Shown: piece by piece, positions 1 to 8,375 of the stretch
Layout of the letters: the number at the start of each line of letters is the position of its first letter
How positions within the stretch are numbered: the stretch's first letter is position 1
NCBI GenBank assembly: GCA_964467705.1
Contig: CAYXUZ010000195.1
Coordinates: 1-11,929 of the forward strand
Length of the DNA: 11,929 nt
DNA from: CAADGU01 sp964467705
GTDB taxonomy: Bacteria > Chloroflexota > Anaerolineae > Promineifilales > Promineifilaceae
Direction of reading: 5' to 3'
Made by a program: the position numbers and the translations under genes
Notes under the pieces: generated by a model
The model's input: only the letters and a program-made list of their open reading frames with translations
Told to the model about the DNA's origin: nothing
Database searches by the model: none

Positions 1-378
1 CAGGAAATTATTCTCGTTGCCCATCAAAATCTGCTTATCATTCAACCCGGCGATGGCGCCGGTGGGGTCGAAGAGGATATTCGTTCCCGTCACTTTGCCC
101 TGGTCGCGTTTCAGGGTGACGTTGATTTTGATGTAACAGCGGTGGGCAGCGGCGCGGCCGGCAATTTGCCGGATGAAGTCATCGTCCAGACTGAGGGCGA
201 CGCGGTAGCAGTGGTCGTCGTTTTCATACCAGGCGATGTGGTTGACAAATTCCGGCAAAACGATGAGGGCGGGGGAGTGGGCGGCGGCGCGATCAATCAG
301 GCGCAAACAGGTTTGCAAGTTGGCGGGGATATTCTCTGTAACGCCAAATTGGGCGGCAGCGACGCGGATTTTTTTCAA
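1..378 (-). CDS. Carbon-nitrogen hydrolase (nitrilase superfamily), N-terminal part, cut by window edge
   Basis: This is the first 126 codons of a nitrilase-superfamily amidohydrolase; the 3' part lies beyond base 1. Members hydrolyse amides, nitriles or carbamoyl groups with a Glu-Lys-Cys triad. The beginning reads KKIRVAAAQFGV, the usual first beta strand of the fold. LPEF at residues 45-48 carries the catalytic Glu (Glu47), and NDKQIL near residue 116 lies where the catalytic Lys is expected. The Cys would be off the window. The start is TTG at 378: no in-frame ATG precedes it, an in-frame TAA lies at 403-405, and GGAG sits 11 nt upstream. A consensus promoter lies 40-70 bp upstream, so the gene is transcribed on its own. 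The substrate cannot be inferred from this part. Confidence 0.82.
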   Translation of the reverse strand, partial: MKKIRVAAAQFGVTENIPANLQTCLRLIDRAAAHSPALIVLPEFVNHIAWYENDDHCYRVALSLDDDFIRQIAGRAAAHRCYIKINVTLKRDQGKVTGTNILFDPTGAIAGLNDKQILMGNENNFL

Positions 379-399
379 GAAACAGTTTTCTCCAGGGAA

Positions 400-411
400 A
401 TGTTATAACAT
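400..411. promoter_or_regulatory. 12-bp perfect palindrome at the expected transcription start of the nitrilase-family gene
   Basis: ATGTTATAACAT is a perfect palindrome. It lies just downstream of the -10 box (418-423) and 21 bp before the TTG start, about where +1 should fall. A site here could be an operator that blocks promoter clearance. A 12-bp AT-rich palindrome can also arise by chance. Confidence 0.35.
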
Positions 412-417
412 AGTAAC

Positions 418-446
418 AATATAACCTTTCGCCGAAGATCTGTCAA
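418..446 (-). promoter_or_regulatory. Sigma-70-type promoter of the nitrilase-family gene
   Basis: On the minus strand TTGACA (441-446) and TATATT (418-423) are separated by exactly 17 bp. This is a full -35 consensus and a five-of-six -10 match. It points at the nitrilase-family gene, with an expected start of transcription around 411 and a leader of about 33 nt. Confidence 0.75.
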
Positions 447-739
447 ATTCAAATAACGAGACCCATGAAATCAGAACATTATAAACCGGGACTTGTTAGG
501 GGAATTTGGCCTGTTCCACCCCATCAGTTGATGGCCAGCCGGGTGTGGTGGGGGTGGGTGGCCCCAATTCCTGATAGTGGCTTTGCACTAGCAGTAAGTC
601 AGCCAGCAAAAGTTCATCTTTGCCCGTTTTTGCACTTTTTGGTCTGATTTTCGTTTTTCCGCCCAAACCGGCCTAACCAGACCTTCGGTTTATGGTAAGG
701 TGGGGGTATGCGCTTTTGGAGTAATTGTGGGAGGGTAAC
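447..739. other. Non-coding stretch between the nitrilase-family promoter and two short ORFs
   Basis: I see no convincing gene here. A 60-codon plus-strand frame (465-647) has no ribosome binding site and no family resemblance. A G-rich tract at 541-561 (G3, G2, G5, G3, G2) is flanked by a short inverted repeat, GGCCA/TGGCC (533-537 and 559-563), and could fold as a weak two-tier G-quadruplex. T-rich runs occur at 625-660. No clear promoter for the following plus-strand ORFs was found. Confidence 0.6.
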
Positions 740-814
740 ATGGCGGCGGAACTATCATTTGGCCGCTATGTTTATCTGTTATCAGGGTATGGACTATCAC
801 CCCCAACTCTTTGA
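740..814 (+). CDS. Possible 24-residue leader-like ORF
   Basis: The ATG at 740 follows GGGAGGG with a spacing of about 4 nt, so it has a ribosome-binding-site-like sequence. The product would be 24 residues, starting MAAELSFGRY. Its TGA overlaps the ATG of the next small ORF in a TGATG junction, the usual layout of translational coupling. It is the only plus-strand candidate gene in the window and lies tail to tail with the LysM gene at 952. It could equally be a gene remnant: GACTATCAC is repeated directly at 792-800 and 823-831, 31 bp apart, and that offset would shift the frame. No family is recognised. Confidence 0.22.
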   Translation: MAAELSFGRYVYLLSGYGLSPPTL

Positions 815-933
815 TGTCACCCGACTATCACGAGATCTATGTGCGTATTCTCGGCAATCTTTTCCCGGTTCACTGGGAGCTAACCGACTTTTCGCTGGAC
901 TGGGTGGCGGTAAAGGTTTATTACATACCTTGA
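814..933 (+). CDS. Possible 39-residue ORF overlapping the previous one by TGATG
   Basis: The frame opens at the ATG of a TGATG overlap and encodes MSPDYHEIYVRILG and further residues, ending VKVYYIP. The composition is protein-like, with alternating hydrophobic and charged residues and several aromatic ones. It has no ribosome binding site of its own, so expression would depend on coupling to the ORF at 740. I recognise no family. The alternatives are a decayed fragment of a longer gene or chance. It ends 18 bp before the stop codon of the convergent LysM gene. Confidence 0.25.
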   Translation: MSPDYHEIYVRILGNLFPVHWELTDFSLDWVAVKVYYIP

Positions 934-951
934 TAAACATTTGAAATGGAT

Positions 952-1815
952 TCAGTATCCATTTTCACTGGCATACGCCAGTTCAAGGGAGTGGCAGAGG
1001 CCGCGGGTGAGCCAACCGGCGGTCGTGTCTGGGGCATGGTTGAGGATGGTCATTTCTACGGCCGTGCCGCCGCCATAACGTGGATAGAACAGAACCCGCG
1101 TATGAACGGAGGCGAAGGCAACCGGCAAGTCATAAATCCAGCCGGATGTGACTGCACCTCGAGGAGCTGACCAGGCGGCAATTTGCCCGCCACTGACATC
1201 GTGTAAGGCGTAGACACCTGCAAGAGCACTCTCTCCTGCCTGAAGAAAGCTAAACTGGGCACAAGCATATTGGTCGGTGAGTACGGCCGTAGCCCCTGTC
1301 TCCCGCCCTACCGAGGGAATCACTAATACTTGCCCGACGCTGATAGTGTTGTTCAATTGATTTACCTGATCGAGGACATCTATTGTTGTACCATAATGGC
1401 TGGCTATGCGATAAAGTGTGTCTTCTGGCTGGACAACGTAAATGGTGCTGGCGGTGGCGTACAAAGAAGGGGGTACGGCCGTGCCTAATTCACCACGCCC
1501 GTCAACTGTACTGCCACCAGAAGCTGACGACCGGCCAGCAACCGGCTGCCGCCGTGCCGGTTCAATAAGGTAAGCAGACGTTACCGCCACTACAGCCACC
1601 ATAAGCAACAAGGCGCAGCCTAAAGCTACCCATTGGGGTGATTTCCAATTCGGCGTCTGACAATGTATTCGCCACCAATAGACAATTCGCCAAAACCGCT
1701 TCGCCCATAAAGAAACACCCGGATAGGGGACACGGCCGTTTTCCCTATCCGGGCTACCTACTTTGATGACTGATTTATCTTCTGGGAGCGTGATGCACCA
1801 CTCTTCGTTTTTCAT
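952..1815 (-). CDS. Membrane-anchored single-LysM protein with a Cys-bounded C-terminal domain
   Basis: This is a 287-residue protein. The first ~60 residues should be cytoplasmic and Trp/Arg-rich. One transmembrane segment follows at about 62-84 (WVALGCALLLMVAVVAV). After a low-complexity linker there is one LysM domain at about 125-168 (YVVQPEDTLYRIASHYGTT to LVIP), which typically binds N-acetylglucosamine-containing polymers such as peptidoglycan. The last ~100 residues form a domain shared with the upstream neighbour, running from CAQFSF through FYPRYGGG to LCHSLEL. I chose the ATG at 1815 over a TTG at 1917: the TTG start would overlap the upstream gene, and the ATG gives an N-terminus matching that paralogue. 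AGGG stands 4 nt before the ATG, a weak site. The gene is probably cotranscribed with the gene at 1889. Confidence 0.85.
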   Translation of the reverse strand: MKNEEWCITLPEDKSVIKVGSPDRENGRVPYPGVSLWAKRFWRIVYWWRIHCQTPNWKSPQWVALGCALLLMVAVVAVTSAYLIEPARRQPVAGRSSASGGSTVDGRGELGTAVPPSLYATASTIYVVQPEDTLYRIASHYGTTIDVLDQVNQLNNTISVGQVLVIPSVGRETGATAVLTDQYACAQFSFLQAGESALAGVYALHDVSGGQIAAWSAPRGAVTSGWIYDLPVAFASVHTRVLFYPRYGGGTAVEMTILNHAPDTTAGWLTRGLCHSLELAYASENGY

Positions 1816-1888
1816 CTCACCCTTTTTACCGCCTGAAACTTTGGCTGGAAAAGCCTGAAAATCTGGGAAATTTGTCCGGCCTTTCCGC

Positions 1889-3046
1889 TCAATAACCGGC
1901 TGGATATTGAATTTCAATGGAATGACATGCCCCCTGCGTTAACCAGCCATAAGGTGTGCCAGGAGCAGGGTTTACAATTTCCATTTGAATAGGTGAGCCG
2001 CCACCGTACCGGGGATAAAACACCACACGCACATGTACTGTGGGGTAAGAAAGGGGTAACCCGTTTATCCATCCTGAATCCAGTGCTCCTTCAGAAGCAG
2101 TCCAGGAAGCGATTTGGCCACCAGTCACGTCAACCAGCACATAAACACCATCCATCGAACCACGATATCTGTCCCGCCCCTGCATAAAATTGAAACGGGC
2201 ACAACTTCGATTTGCCTGAACGGTTGGGTTAGGGTCGGTAGTAGCGGGTGTGTCAGGCACATCGGGGAGAGAGGAAGGCACTTGTGACCAGTCAGTAACT
2301 GCTGGGCCGGTTGGTGGAGCATAGGCAGTTGTGTAAGGGGTCTGTGTCCAGGATGAAGTGGGGGGTGTGTAACTACTAACGGTATTGGAGGGGATGATCA
2401 AAATCTGCCCAACGTAGATGGAACTGGGATTAGCAAGATTATTGACCTGGGCTACAGCCGTGACCGTTGTCCCAAATCGCGTGGCAATGCCAAACACCGT
2501 ATCACCCGCACGCACTATATACGTCATACCTGAAACTGCCGCAGGCTGGATAGCAATAGGTGCAGCCACAGAGGAAGACGATGCTGGCGACGTAGATGTC
2601 ACGGCCGTAGTCATCTCTGTTGGCGCCATTACAGATCCCGCTCCAACATTTGCCGTGTCTGTCCCCACACCGGGAATAGTGAGCAATTGCCCCACCAGAA
2701 TCAAATTGGGATTGGCTATCTGATTTGTGGACACCAGGTCTGACACTGTGGTGTTATAGCGCCGGGCAATGTTAAACAAAGTATCACCAGGTTGCACAGT
2801 GTAACTGTACGCCGAAGTAATAGAGACTATGCCGGCAACCAACAATAGCGCCACCAATACGGCAACCCGAGACGCCATTGGAACTTTGGGCATACCCAAC
2901 CGCGCATAACACCAATGTGTTATTTTCCCCTGCACTCGATGCCAGAGTAGGACAGTGTGCAATGGTTTTCTCGATGGTTGAGGATGAGAAACTTTGATAA
3001 TGGGGGATGTGGTTAATGAGGGGGCATTTTCCTGTATGCTGTTCAT
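1889..3046 (-). CDS. Membrane-anchored double-LysM protein, paralogue of the next gene
   Basis: This is a 385-residue protein with a cytoplasmic N-terminus (1-57), one transmembrane segment (about 58-79), LysM 1 at 82-125 (YTVQPGDTLFNIARRYNTT), a Ser/Thr/Ala-rich linker, LysM 2 at 176-219 (YIVRAGDTVFGIATRFGTT), a Pro/Thr/Ser-rich linker (220-280) and a C-terminal domain at 282-385. That domain starts at Cys282 and has its second Cys at 374; the paralogue has both, so a disulfide outside the membrane is plausible. FYPRYGGG is identical in the two proteins. AGGAGG lies 9 nt before the ATG, so the start is firm. The architecture suggests a cell-surface protein held at the membrane by its N-terminus and touching wall glycans. 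The role of the C-terminal domain is unknown. Confidence 0.88.
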   Translation of the reverse strand: MNSIQENAPSLTTSPIIKVSHPQPSRKPLHTVLLWHRVQGKITHWCYARLGMPKVPMASRVAVLVALLLVAGIVSITSAYSYTVQPGDTLFNIARRYNTTVSDLVSTNQIANPNLILVGQLLTIPGVGTDTANVGAGSVMAPTEMTTAVTSTSPASSSSVAAPIAIQPAAVSGMTYIVRAGDTVFGIATRFGTTVTAVAQVNNLANPSSIYVGQILIIPSNTVSSYTPPTSSWTQTPYTTAYAPPTGPAVTDWSQVPSSLPDVPDTPATTDPNPTVQANRSCARFNFMQGRDRYRGSMDGVYVLVDVTGGQIASWTASEGALDSGWINGLPLSYPTVHVRVVFYPRYGGGSPIQMEIVNPAPGTPYGWLTQGACHSIEIQYPAGY

Positions 3047-3063
3047 CTCAGACTTCCTCCTGG

Positions 3064-3084
3064 GAGCAAATAGTTTCTTTGCTC
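3064..3084 (-). promoter_or_regulatory. Leader hairpin just upstream of the double-LysM ribosome binding site
   Basis: GAGCAAA (3064-3070) and TTTGCTC (3078-3084) form a perfect 7-bp stem with a 7-nt loop. On the mRNA it ends 2 nt before AGGAGG and 17 nt before the ATG. It could hold the binding site open or act in 5' protection. A second, imperfect inverted repeat at 3082-3116 shares three bases with it. Confidence 0.45.
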
Positions 3085-3116
3085 ACCGTATTCTTTCCTC
3101 TACGAATACTGCTGAG
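3082..3116. promoter_or_regulatory. Imperfect inverted repeat in the double-LysM leader or promoter region
   Basis: CTCA-cc-GTATTC and GAATAC-tgc-TGAG flank a 10-nt spacer. The inner GTATTC/GAATAC arms (3088-3093 and 3104-3109) are perfect. It could be an operator or a second leader hairpin. I found no convincing -35/-10 pair for this gene: TATACT occurs on the minus strand at 3147-3152 but lacks a good -35. Confidence 0.3.
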
Positions 3117-3432
3117 AGTTCAGACTGACATGAATAAAACATTGCCAGTATAACACCCGGTCAAGGAGTAAGGGGGGAAAAAAGACGTGAAACTTTGGTG
3201 AAGTGGCAATTCAGGTGGCCCCTTCTTCAAACTATCGCGGGTAACAGTCCCGGCTAACAATTCCGCGAAAAACAGATCTGTATTGCCCTGATCTGAAATC
3301 TCACACTTGCTGGCCCCAAGATGTTTTTTCAAACCAGGGCAATACAGAACAACTGCTGATACAAGTTAATGGAGCAATGCAAAGACACGCTTGGTGCAGT
3401 GCAAAGTTAGTGCAAATAACAAATACAAACGG
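3117..3432. other. Non-coding stretch between the thiolase gene and the LysM pair
   Basis: This stretch holds the 3' end of the fatty-acid operon and presumably the promoter of the LysM pair. A 70-codon minus-strand frame (3120-3332) has no ribosome binding site and runs through the 14-bp inverted repeat, so I do not call it a gene. Three short direct repeats of TGCAAA occur at about 3376-3416. The only strong structure is the inverted repeat at 3277-3348. Confidence 0.6.
3277..3348. repeat. 14-bp perfect inverted repeat with 44-bp spacer, possible operon terminator
   Basis: TCTGTATTGCCCTG (3277-3290) is matched exactly by CAGGGCAATACAGA (3335-3348). On the minus strand, the sense of the upstream thiolase gene, the second arm is followed shortly by TCTGTTTTT. 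A long-looped terminator about 85-160 bp past the thiolase stop is therefore one reading; CTTG/CAAG inside the spacer could shorten the loop. The other reading is a small mobile-type element with inverted ends. I see no flanking target duplication. Confidence 0.55.
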
Positions 3433-4602
3433 CTAATTCAAGTTCTCAAAAATCCCGGCCGCACCCATGCCACCGCCGATGCACATCGTGACCATGCCAA
3501 ATTGCGCCTGGCGGCGTTTCATCTCGTGGATGATTTGTACTGTTAATTTGGCCCCCGTCGCCCCCAAGGGATGACCCAGGGCAATCGCGCCACCGTTAAC
3601 GTTGGTCTTCTCTTCGTCAAAACCTAGTTCACGAATGACGGCCACAGCCTGGGAAGCAAACGCCTCGTTGAGTTCAATCAGGTCAATGTCAGACAGGGAC
3701 ATGCCGGTGCGTTTGAGCAGCCGGGGCACGGCCGTGATCGGCCCCACCCCCATAATCTCCGGGCGCACACCACCCACATTGAAGCCCACAAAACGCACCA
3801 GTGGCTTCAGCCCCAATGCCTCGGCCTTTTGCCGCTCCATCACAATCACCGCCGCCGCGCCATCACTCAGCGGCGAGGCATTGCCGGCCGTCACCGTGCC
3901 ACCCTGCATAAAAACGGGCTTCAATTTCGCCAGCCCTTCCAGAGTGGTATCCGGGCGCACGTGTTCATCTTTGTCCAGCACAATGGTGCGCCGCGCGCCG
4001 GGCGTCACTTCTTCCATTTCCACCGGCAAAATTTCATCTTTGAAGGCTTCCCGCGCATACGCAGCGGCGGCGCGCTGATGACTGCGCAGGGCATATTCGT
4101 CCTGCGCCTGGCGGCTGACTTCAAATTCATCGGCCACACGCTCGGCCGTCAGCCCCATGCCCATGTACACCTCTGGCTGGTGTTCCACCATGTAGGGGTT
4201 GGGGTTGACGCGAAAGCCGGTCATGGGCACCAGGCTCATCGTCTCCGCACCCCCGGCGATGACCACATCCGCGCCGTTGGCGATGATGCGTTCAGCCGCC
4301 AGGGCGATAGTTTGCAAGCCGCTGGAGCAAAAACGGTTGACCGTCATGCCGGGCACATCACTGGGCAGCCCGGCGCGCAGGGCAATGGTACGGCCGAAGT
4401 TCAACCCCTGCGCCCCTTCCGGCATAGCGCAGCCGATAATCACATCATCTACATCTTGCGGGTCCAGCCCTTCGGCCTGACGCAATGCTTCCCGAATAAC
4501 GGCCGCAGCCATTTCATCTGAGCGCCAGCTACGGGTGGTGCCGCGTTTGGCTTTGCCTACGGCCGTTCGGCTGGCCGCCACAATCACTGCTTCTCGTGTC
4601 AT
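3433..4602 (-). CDS. fadA: Thiolase, acetyl-CoA C-acyltransferase (FadA type)
   Basis: This 389-residue enzyme cleaves 3-ketoacyl-CoA with CoA to acetyl-CoA and a shortened acyl-CoA, the last step of beta-oxidation in the cytosol. The length is that of a whole thiolase. The nucleophilic Cys92 is in NRFCSSGLQ, the NEAF motif is at 312-315, His344 is in GGAIALGHPLGATGAK and the second catalytic Cys374 is in CIGGGMG, so all catalytic residues are present. GGAG lies 8 nt before the ATG. It is the last gene of the operon, 48 bp after the FadN-type gene, matching the fadN-fadA order of Bacillus subtilis. A perfect 28-bp palindrome fills most of that gap. A degradative role is more likely than acetoacetyl-CoA synthesis because of the neighbours. 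Confidence 0.93.
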   Translation of the reverse strand: MTREAVIVAASRTAVGKAKRGTTRSWRSDEMAAAVIREALRQAEGLDPQDVDDVIIGCAMPEGAQGLNFGRTIALRAGLPSDVPGMTVNRFCSSGLQTIALAAERIIANGADVVIAGGAETMSLVPMTGFRVNPNPYMVEHQPEVYMGMGLTAERVADEFEVSRQAQDEYALRSHQRAAAAYAREAFKDEILPVEMEEVTPGARRTIVLDKDEHVRPDTTLEGLAKLKPVFMQGGTVTAGNASPLSDGAAAVIVMERQKAEALGLKPLVRFVGFNVGGVRPEIMGVGPITAVPRLLKRTGMSLSDIDLIELNEAFASQAVAVIRELGFDEEKTNVNGGAIALGHPLGATGAKLTVQIIHEMKRRQAQFGMVTMCIGGGMGAAGIFENLN

Positions 4603-4619
4603 CTTGTTTTCTCCGTAAA

Positions 4620-4647
4620 GTAGGGCGATTTTGCAAAATCGCCCTAC
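4620..4647. repeat. 28-bp perfect palindrome in the fadN-fadA gap (REP-like)
   Basis: GTAGGGCGATTTTG is followed directly by its exact reverse complement. The RNA would form a 12-13-bp stem with a minimal loop, 17 nt upstream of the thiolase start and 3 nt past the fadN stop. No T-run follows, so an intrinsic terminator is unlikely. A related palindrome lies at 9482-9510, again in a gap of this operon. Confidence 0.85.
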
Positions 4648-4650
4648 ACG

Positions 4651-7035
4651 TCAGTTTCGCAACGGTTTCCCCGTCTGTAACATGTGCATAATGCGTTCGC
4701 GGGTTTTTTCTTCGTGCAGCAGTTCCAGGAACATCTGCCGTTCCAGGTCGAGTATGTACCACTGGTCCACCCGGGCCGGTTCGCTCAGGTCGCCGCCGCA
4801 CAGCACGTAGGCCAATTTACGGCTGATGAGGGCGTCGTGGGCACTGGCGTAGCGGCCCCATTCAAAGCTGCGGATGCCCAGGTAGAGTGCGTAGAGCGTG
4901 TCTCGCCCGGCTGCATAAACTTTCTCCACTTCCGGCGGCCGCGCTCCGGAGTCCACCAGTTGCCTTGCCTTTTGTTTGGCCCTGGCCAGGCGGTGGTCGC
5001 TGTTCATCACGATGGTGTCCTGGTCGGTGAGATAACCGAGTTCTCTAGCCTCCCACGCGCTTGTGCCCACTTTGGCGGTGGCGATGTTTTGGAAGATTTC
5101 TTGCATGGCGGGCAGCACGTCAGCATTGGCGCTTTTCATCACCGGGTTGATTTTGCGGCGCACGATCTCTTTGCAGCCACCACCCGCGGGGATGAGACCC
5201 ACGCCCACTTCTACCAGGCCGATGTAGGATTCGTGGTCGGCAACGGCCGTCCAGCCCGCCATCACCATCTCTGCCCCACCACCCAACGCCATCTGGTGTG
5301 GGGCCGTGACCACCGGTTTGGGGGCGTGGCGCAAGTTGAAGGTGAGCGTCTGCAAATCCTTGATGGATTGATCCAGCGTATCCCACATGCCCTGCCCGGC
5401 GGCGATGCCCACCATGGCAATGTTGGCGCCGACGCAGAAGTTGTCACCGTTATTACCGATGACCAGCGCGTCAAAATCGGTATTGAGCCGATCCAGAGCG
5501 GTGTTACCCATGGCTACCAGGTCGGCGTCTATGGCGTTCATCTTGGCGTTGAATTCGTAGAGCAAGACGCCGTCGCCCATGTCATGCAGGCGGGCGCTGC
5601 CGTTTTGGGCCAGCGTTTTGTTTTGCTTGAGCAGGCTGGCGACGGTCATTTGTTTGTCGTCTTTGGGCAGGGCCACGTATGTGCCGGTGTGGAAGTCGTA
5701 GTATTGCCCATCCACATAAAAATGCTCGTGCCCATTGTCCAGCATATCCTGTACCCAGTCGGCCACTTCGTAACCGGCGGCCTGCATTTTCACGGCCGTG
5801 TCGCGCACCCCCAGCATATCCCACATCTCAAACGGCCCGGCTTCGTGGGCAAAACCCCACTTGTTGGCGTTGTCCACATCCACAATGTTGTAGGCGATTT
5901 CCGGCGTCACGTAAGCGGCATAAGCCAGGGCGTAATAGGTGGTGGCGCGGATAAATTGGGCGGCGCGGTCATCAAATTCCAGCAGTTTGCGCAGCCGTTC
6001 ACCCAAATCCTCAATTTTGCGCACCGCACCGATGGAATCAAAACGCACACTGGGCGAATTGAAGTATTCCAGCGTGTCGGGGTTCAGGGTGTGGAATTCG
6101 CGCTGACCGCCGGCCGTCACCGTCTTGTAGAAGCCCTGCCCGGTTTTGTTGCCCAGCCATTTGCGTTCGGCCATCTGCGCGTTCAGCGCATTGGTCTTGG
6201 GGGATTTGAGGACTTCGCGGTAATTGTCGTGGGGGATGGCCGGGTAGAGGTTGCTGTTGACGTGCATCATCACGTCCAGCCCCACCAGATCGGTCAGGCG
6301 GAAGGTGGCAGTTTTGGGATGGCCTACGACGGGGCCGGTGATAGCGTCTACTTCGGCGATGGTGTAGCCGTTTTCCAGAGCGTATTCGCTGACGTAGGAG
6401 CCGACGATGGCGATGAAACGGTTGGCGATGAAGTTGGGCGTGTCTTTGCAGACGACGACGCCCTTGCCCAACACCTCGCTGCCAAACCGCACCATAAAGT
6501 CCAGCACGGCGGGGCTGGTATCGGCAGTGGGAATGATTTCCAGCAGCTTCAAATAGCGGGGTGGGTTGAAAAAGTGGGTGCCGAGGAAGTGGGCGCGGAA
6601 TTCGTCGGAACGGCCGTCGGCAATCTGGCTGATCGGTATGCCCGACGTATTGCTGCTGACGATGCTGCCCGGTTTGCGGACTTTCTCAATGCGCTCCATC
6701 AACGCCTGTTTGGGCGCTAACTGCTCGATGATCACCTCCACAATCCAGTCACAATCGGCAATCTGCTCAAAATCATCTTCCAGATTACCCAGGGTGATCA
6801 GGTCGGCGCGGTCGGTGCTGGCCAGGTTGGCCGGTTTGGCCTTCGCCATCCGGTCATACAAGGATTGTACAATGCGGTTTCTGGCCTTGCGATTGCTTTT
6901 CTCCGCCTCGCTCAAATCGGGCGGCATGATGTCCAGCAAGACCACCGGGATGCCGATGTTTGCCAGGTGGGCGGCAATGCCGCCGCCCATCGTCCCCGCC
7001 CCAATGACGGCTACTTTTCGAATATCATATGACAT
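4651..7035 (-). CDS. fadN: FadN-type 3-hydroxyacyl-CoA dehydrogenase/enoyl-CoA hydratase fusion
   Basis: This 794-residue bifunctional beta-oxidation enzyme hydrates trans-2-enoyl-CoA and oxidises L-3-hydroxyacyl-CoA with NAD. The order is dehydrogenase first, hydratase second, as in Bacillus FadN and opposite to E. coli FadB. Residues 8-200 are the Rossmann domain (GAGTMG at 12-17); His154 (HFFNPPRY) and Glu166 form the dehydrogenase pair at the usual spacing of 12. Dehydrogenase C-terminal domains span about 205-425. The crotonase domain lies at about 485-680, with oxyanion-hole residues near VGANI and both hydratase glutamates (Glu589 in GGGAE, Glu609 in LVEVGVGLIPAGGG). A helical tail ends it. 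I chose the ATG at 7035 because AAGGAG stands 6 nt before it; a TTG at 7050 lies upstream of that site. Confidence 0.93.
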   Translation of the reverse strand: MSYDIRKVAVIGAGTMGGGIAAHLANIGIPVVLLDIMPPDLSEAEKSNRKARNRIVQSLYDRMAKAKPANLASTDRADLITLGNLEDDFEQIADCDWIVEVIIEQLAPKQALMERIEKVRKPGSIVSSNTSGIPISQIADGRSDEFRAHFLGTHFFNPPRYLKLLEIIPTADTSPAVLDFMVRFGSEVLGKGVVVCKDTPNFIANRFIAIVGSYVSEYALENGYTIAEVDAITGPVVGHPKTATFRLTDLVGLDVMMHVNSNLYPAIPHDNYREVLKSPKTNALNAQMAERKWLGNKTGQGFYKTVTAGGQREFHTLNPDTLEYFNSPSVRFDSIGAVRKIEDLGERLRKLLEFDDRAAQFIRATTYYALAYAAYVTPEIAYNIVDVDNANKWGFAHEAGPFEMWDMLGVRDTAVKMQAAGYEVADWVQDMLDNGHEHFYVDGQYYDFHTGTYVALPKDDKQMTVASLLKQNKTLAQNGSARLHDMGDGVLLYEFNAKMNAIDADLVAMGNTALDRLNTDFDALVIGNNGDNFCVGANIAMVGIAAGQGMWDTLDQSIKDLQTLTFNLRHAPKPVVTAPHQMALGGGAEMVMAGWTAVADHESYIGLVEVGVGLIPAGGGCKEIVRRKINPVMKSANADVLPAMQEIFQNIATAKVGTSAWEARELGYLTDQDTIVMNSDHRLARAKQKARQLVDSGARPPEVEKVYAAGRDTLYALYLGIRSFEWGRYASAHDALISRKLAYVLCGGDLSEPARVDQWYILDLERQMFLELLHEEKTRERIMHMLQTGKPLRN

Positions 7036-7054
7036 GTGCTTCTCCTTCAAACAA

Positions 7055-7072
7055 TCTGCACAAAAGTACAGA
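7055..7072 (-). promoter_or_regulatory. Short hairpin upstream of the fadN ribosome binding site
   Basis: On the mRNA UCUGUAC and GUGCAGA pair over 7 bp, with one G-U wobble and a UUUU loop. It lies 19 nt before the fadN ATG, in the 51-bp gap after the acyl-CoA dehydrogenase gene. Taken alone it is weak; it is listed because five other genes in the window have a hairpin in the same place. Confidence 0.3.
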
Positions 7073-7086
7073 ATTATATCACAATC

Positions 7087-8337
<1,251 letters not shown>

Positions 8338-8351
8338 GGCATTTCTCCAGA

Positions 8352-8375
8352 GTAACTGCGTCATGTCGCAATTAC
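8352..8375 (-). promoter_or_regulatory. Hairpin spanning the stop codon of the upstream dehydrogenase gene
   Basis: On the mRNA GTAATTGCG (ending the upstream gene) pairs with CGCAGTTAC over 9 bp with one G-U wobble and a 6-nt loop. It includes the TAA at 8372-8374 and ends 14 nt before the ATG of the next gene. It may couple or insulate translation of the two dehydrogenases. Its left part resembles the folK leader hairpin. Confidence 0.4.

Noticed and set aside
465..647. 60-codon plus-strand frame downstream of the nitrilase-family promoter
   Set aside because: No ribosome binding site, and it covers the G-rich tract; Trp/Pro-rich translation without family features.
1816..1917. Upstream TTG start for the single-LysM gene
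   Set aside because: It would overlap the paralogue's end by 29 bp and lacks a ribosome binding site; the ATG at 1815 gives an N-terminus of the same length as the paralogue.
3135..3164. Promoter for the double-LysM gene (TTGACC on the minus strand)
   Set aside because: At 16-18 bp spacing the -10 candidates are ATGTTT, TGTTTT and GTTTTA, all poor; TATACT nearby is too close to this -35. No confident promoter can be named.
3120..3332. 70-codon minus-strand frame in the non-coding stretch
   Set aside because: No ribosome binding site, no recognisable motif, and it runs through one arm of the 14-bp inverted repeat.
3829..4521. 230-codon plus-strand frame opposite the thiolase gene
   Set aside because: Antisense shadow of fadA with no ribosome binding site and low-complexity basic composition.
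4684..6720. 678-codon open frame on the plus strand
   Set aside because: It lies exactly antisense to fadN, which has all catalytic motifs. GC-rich third positions keep this antisense frame free of stops; its translation is His/Val/Gly-rich and has no motif.
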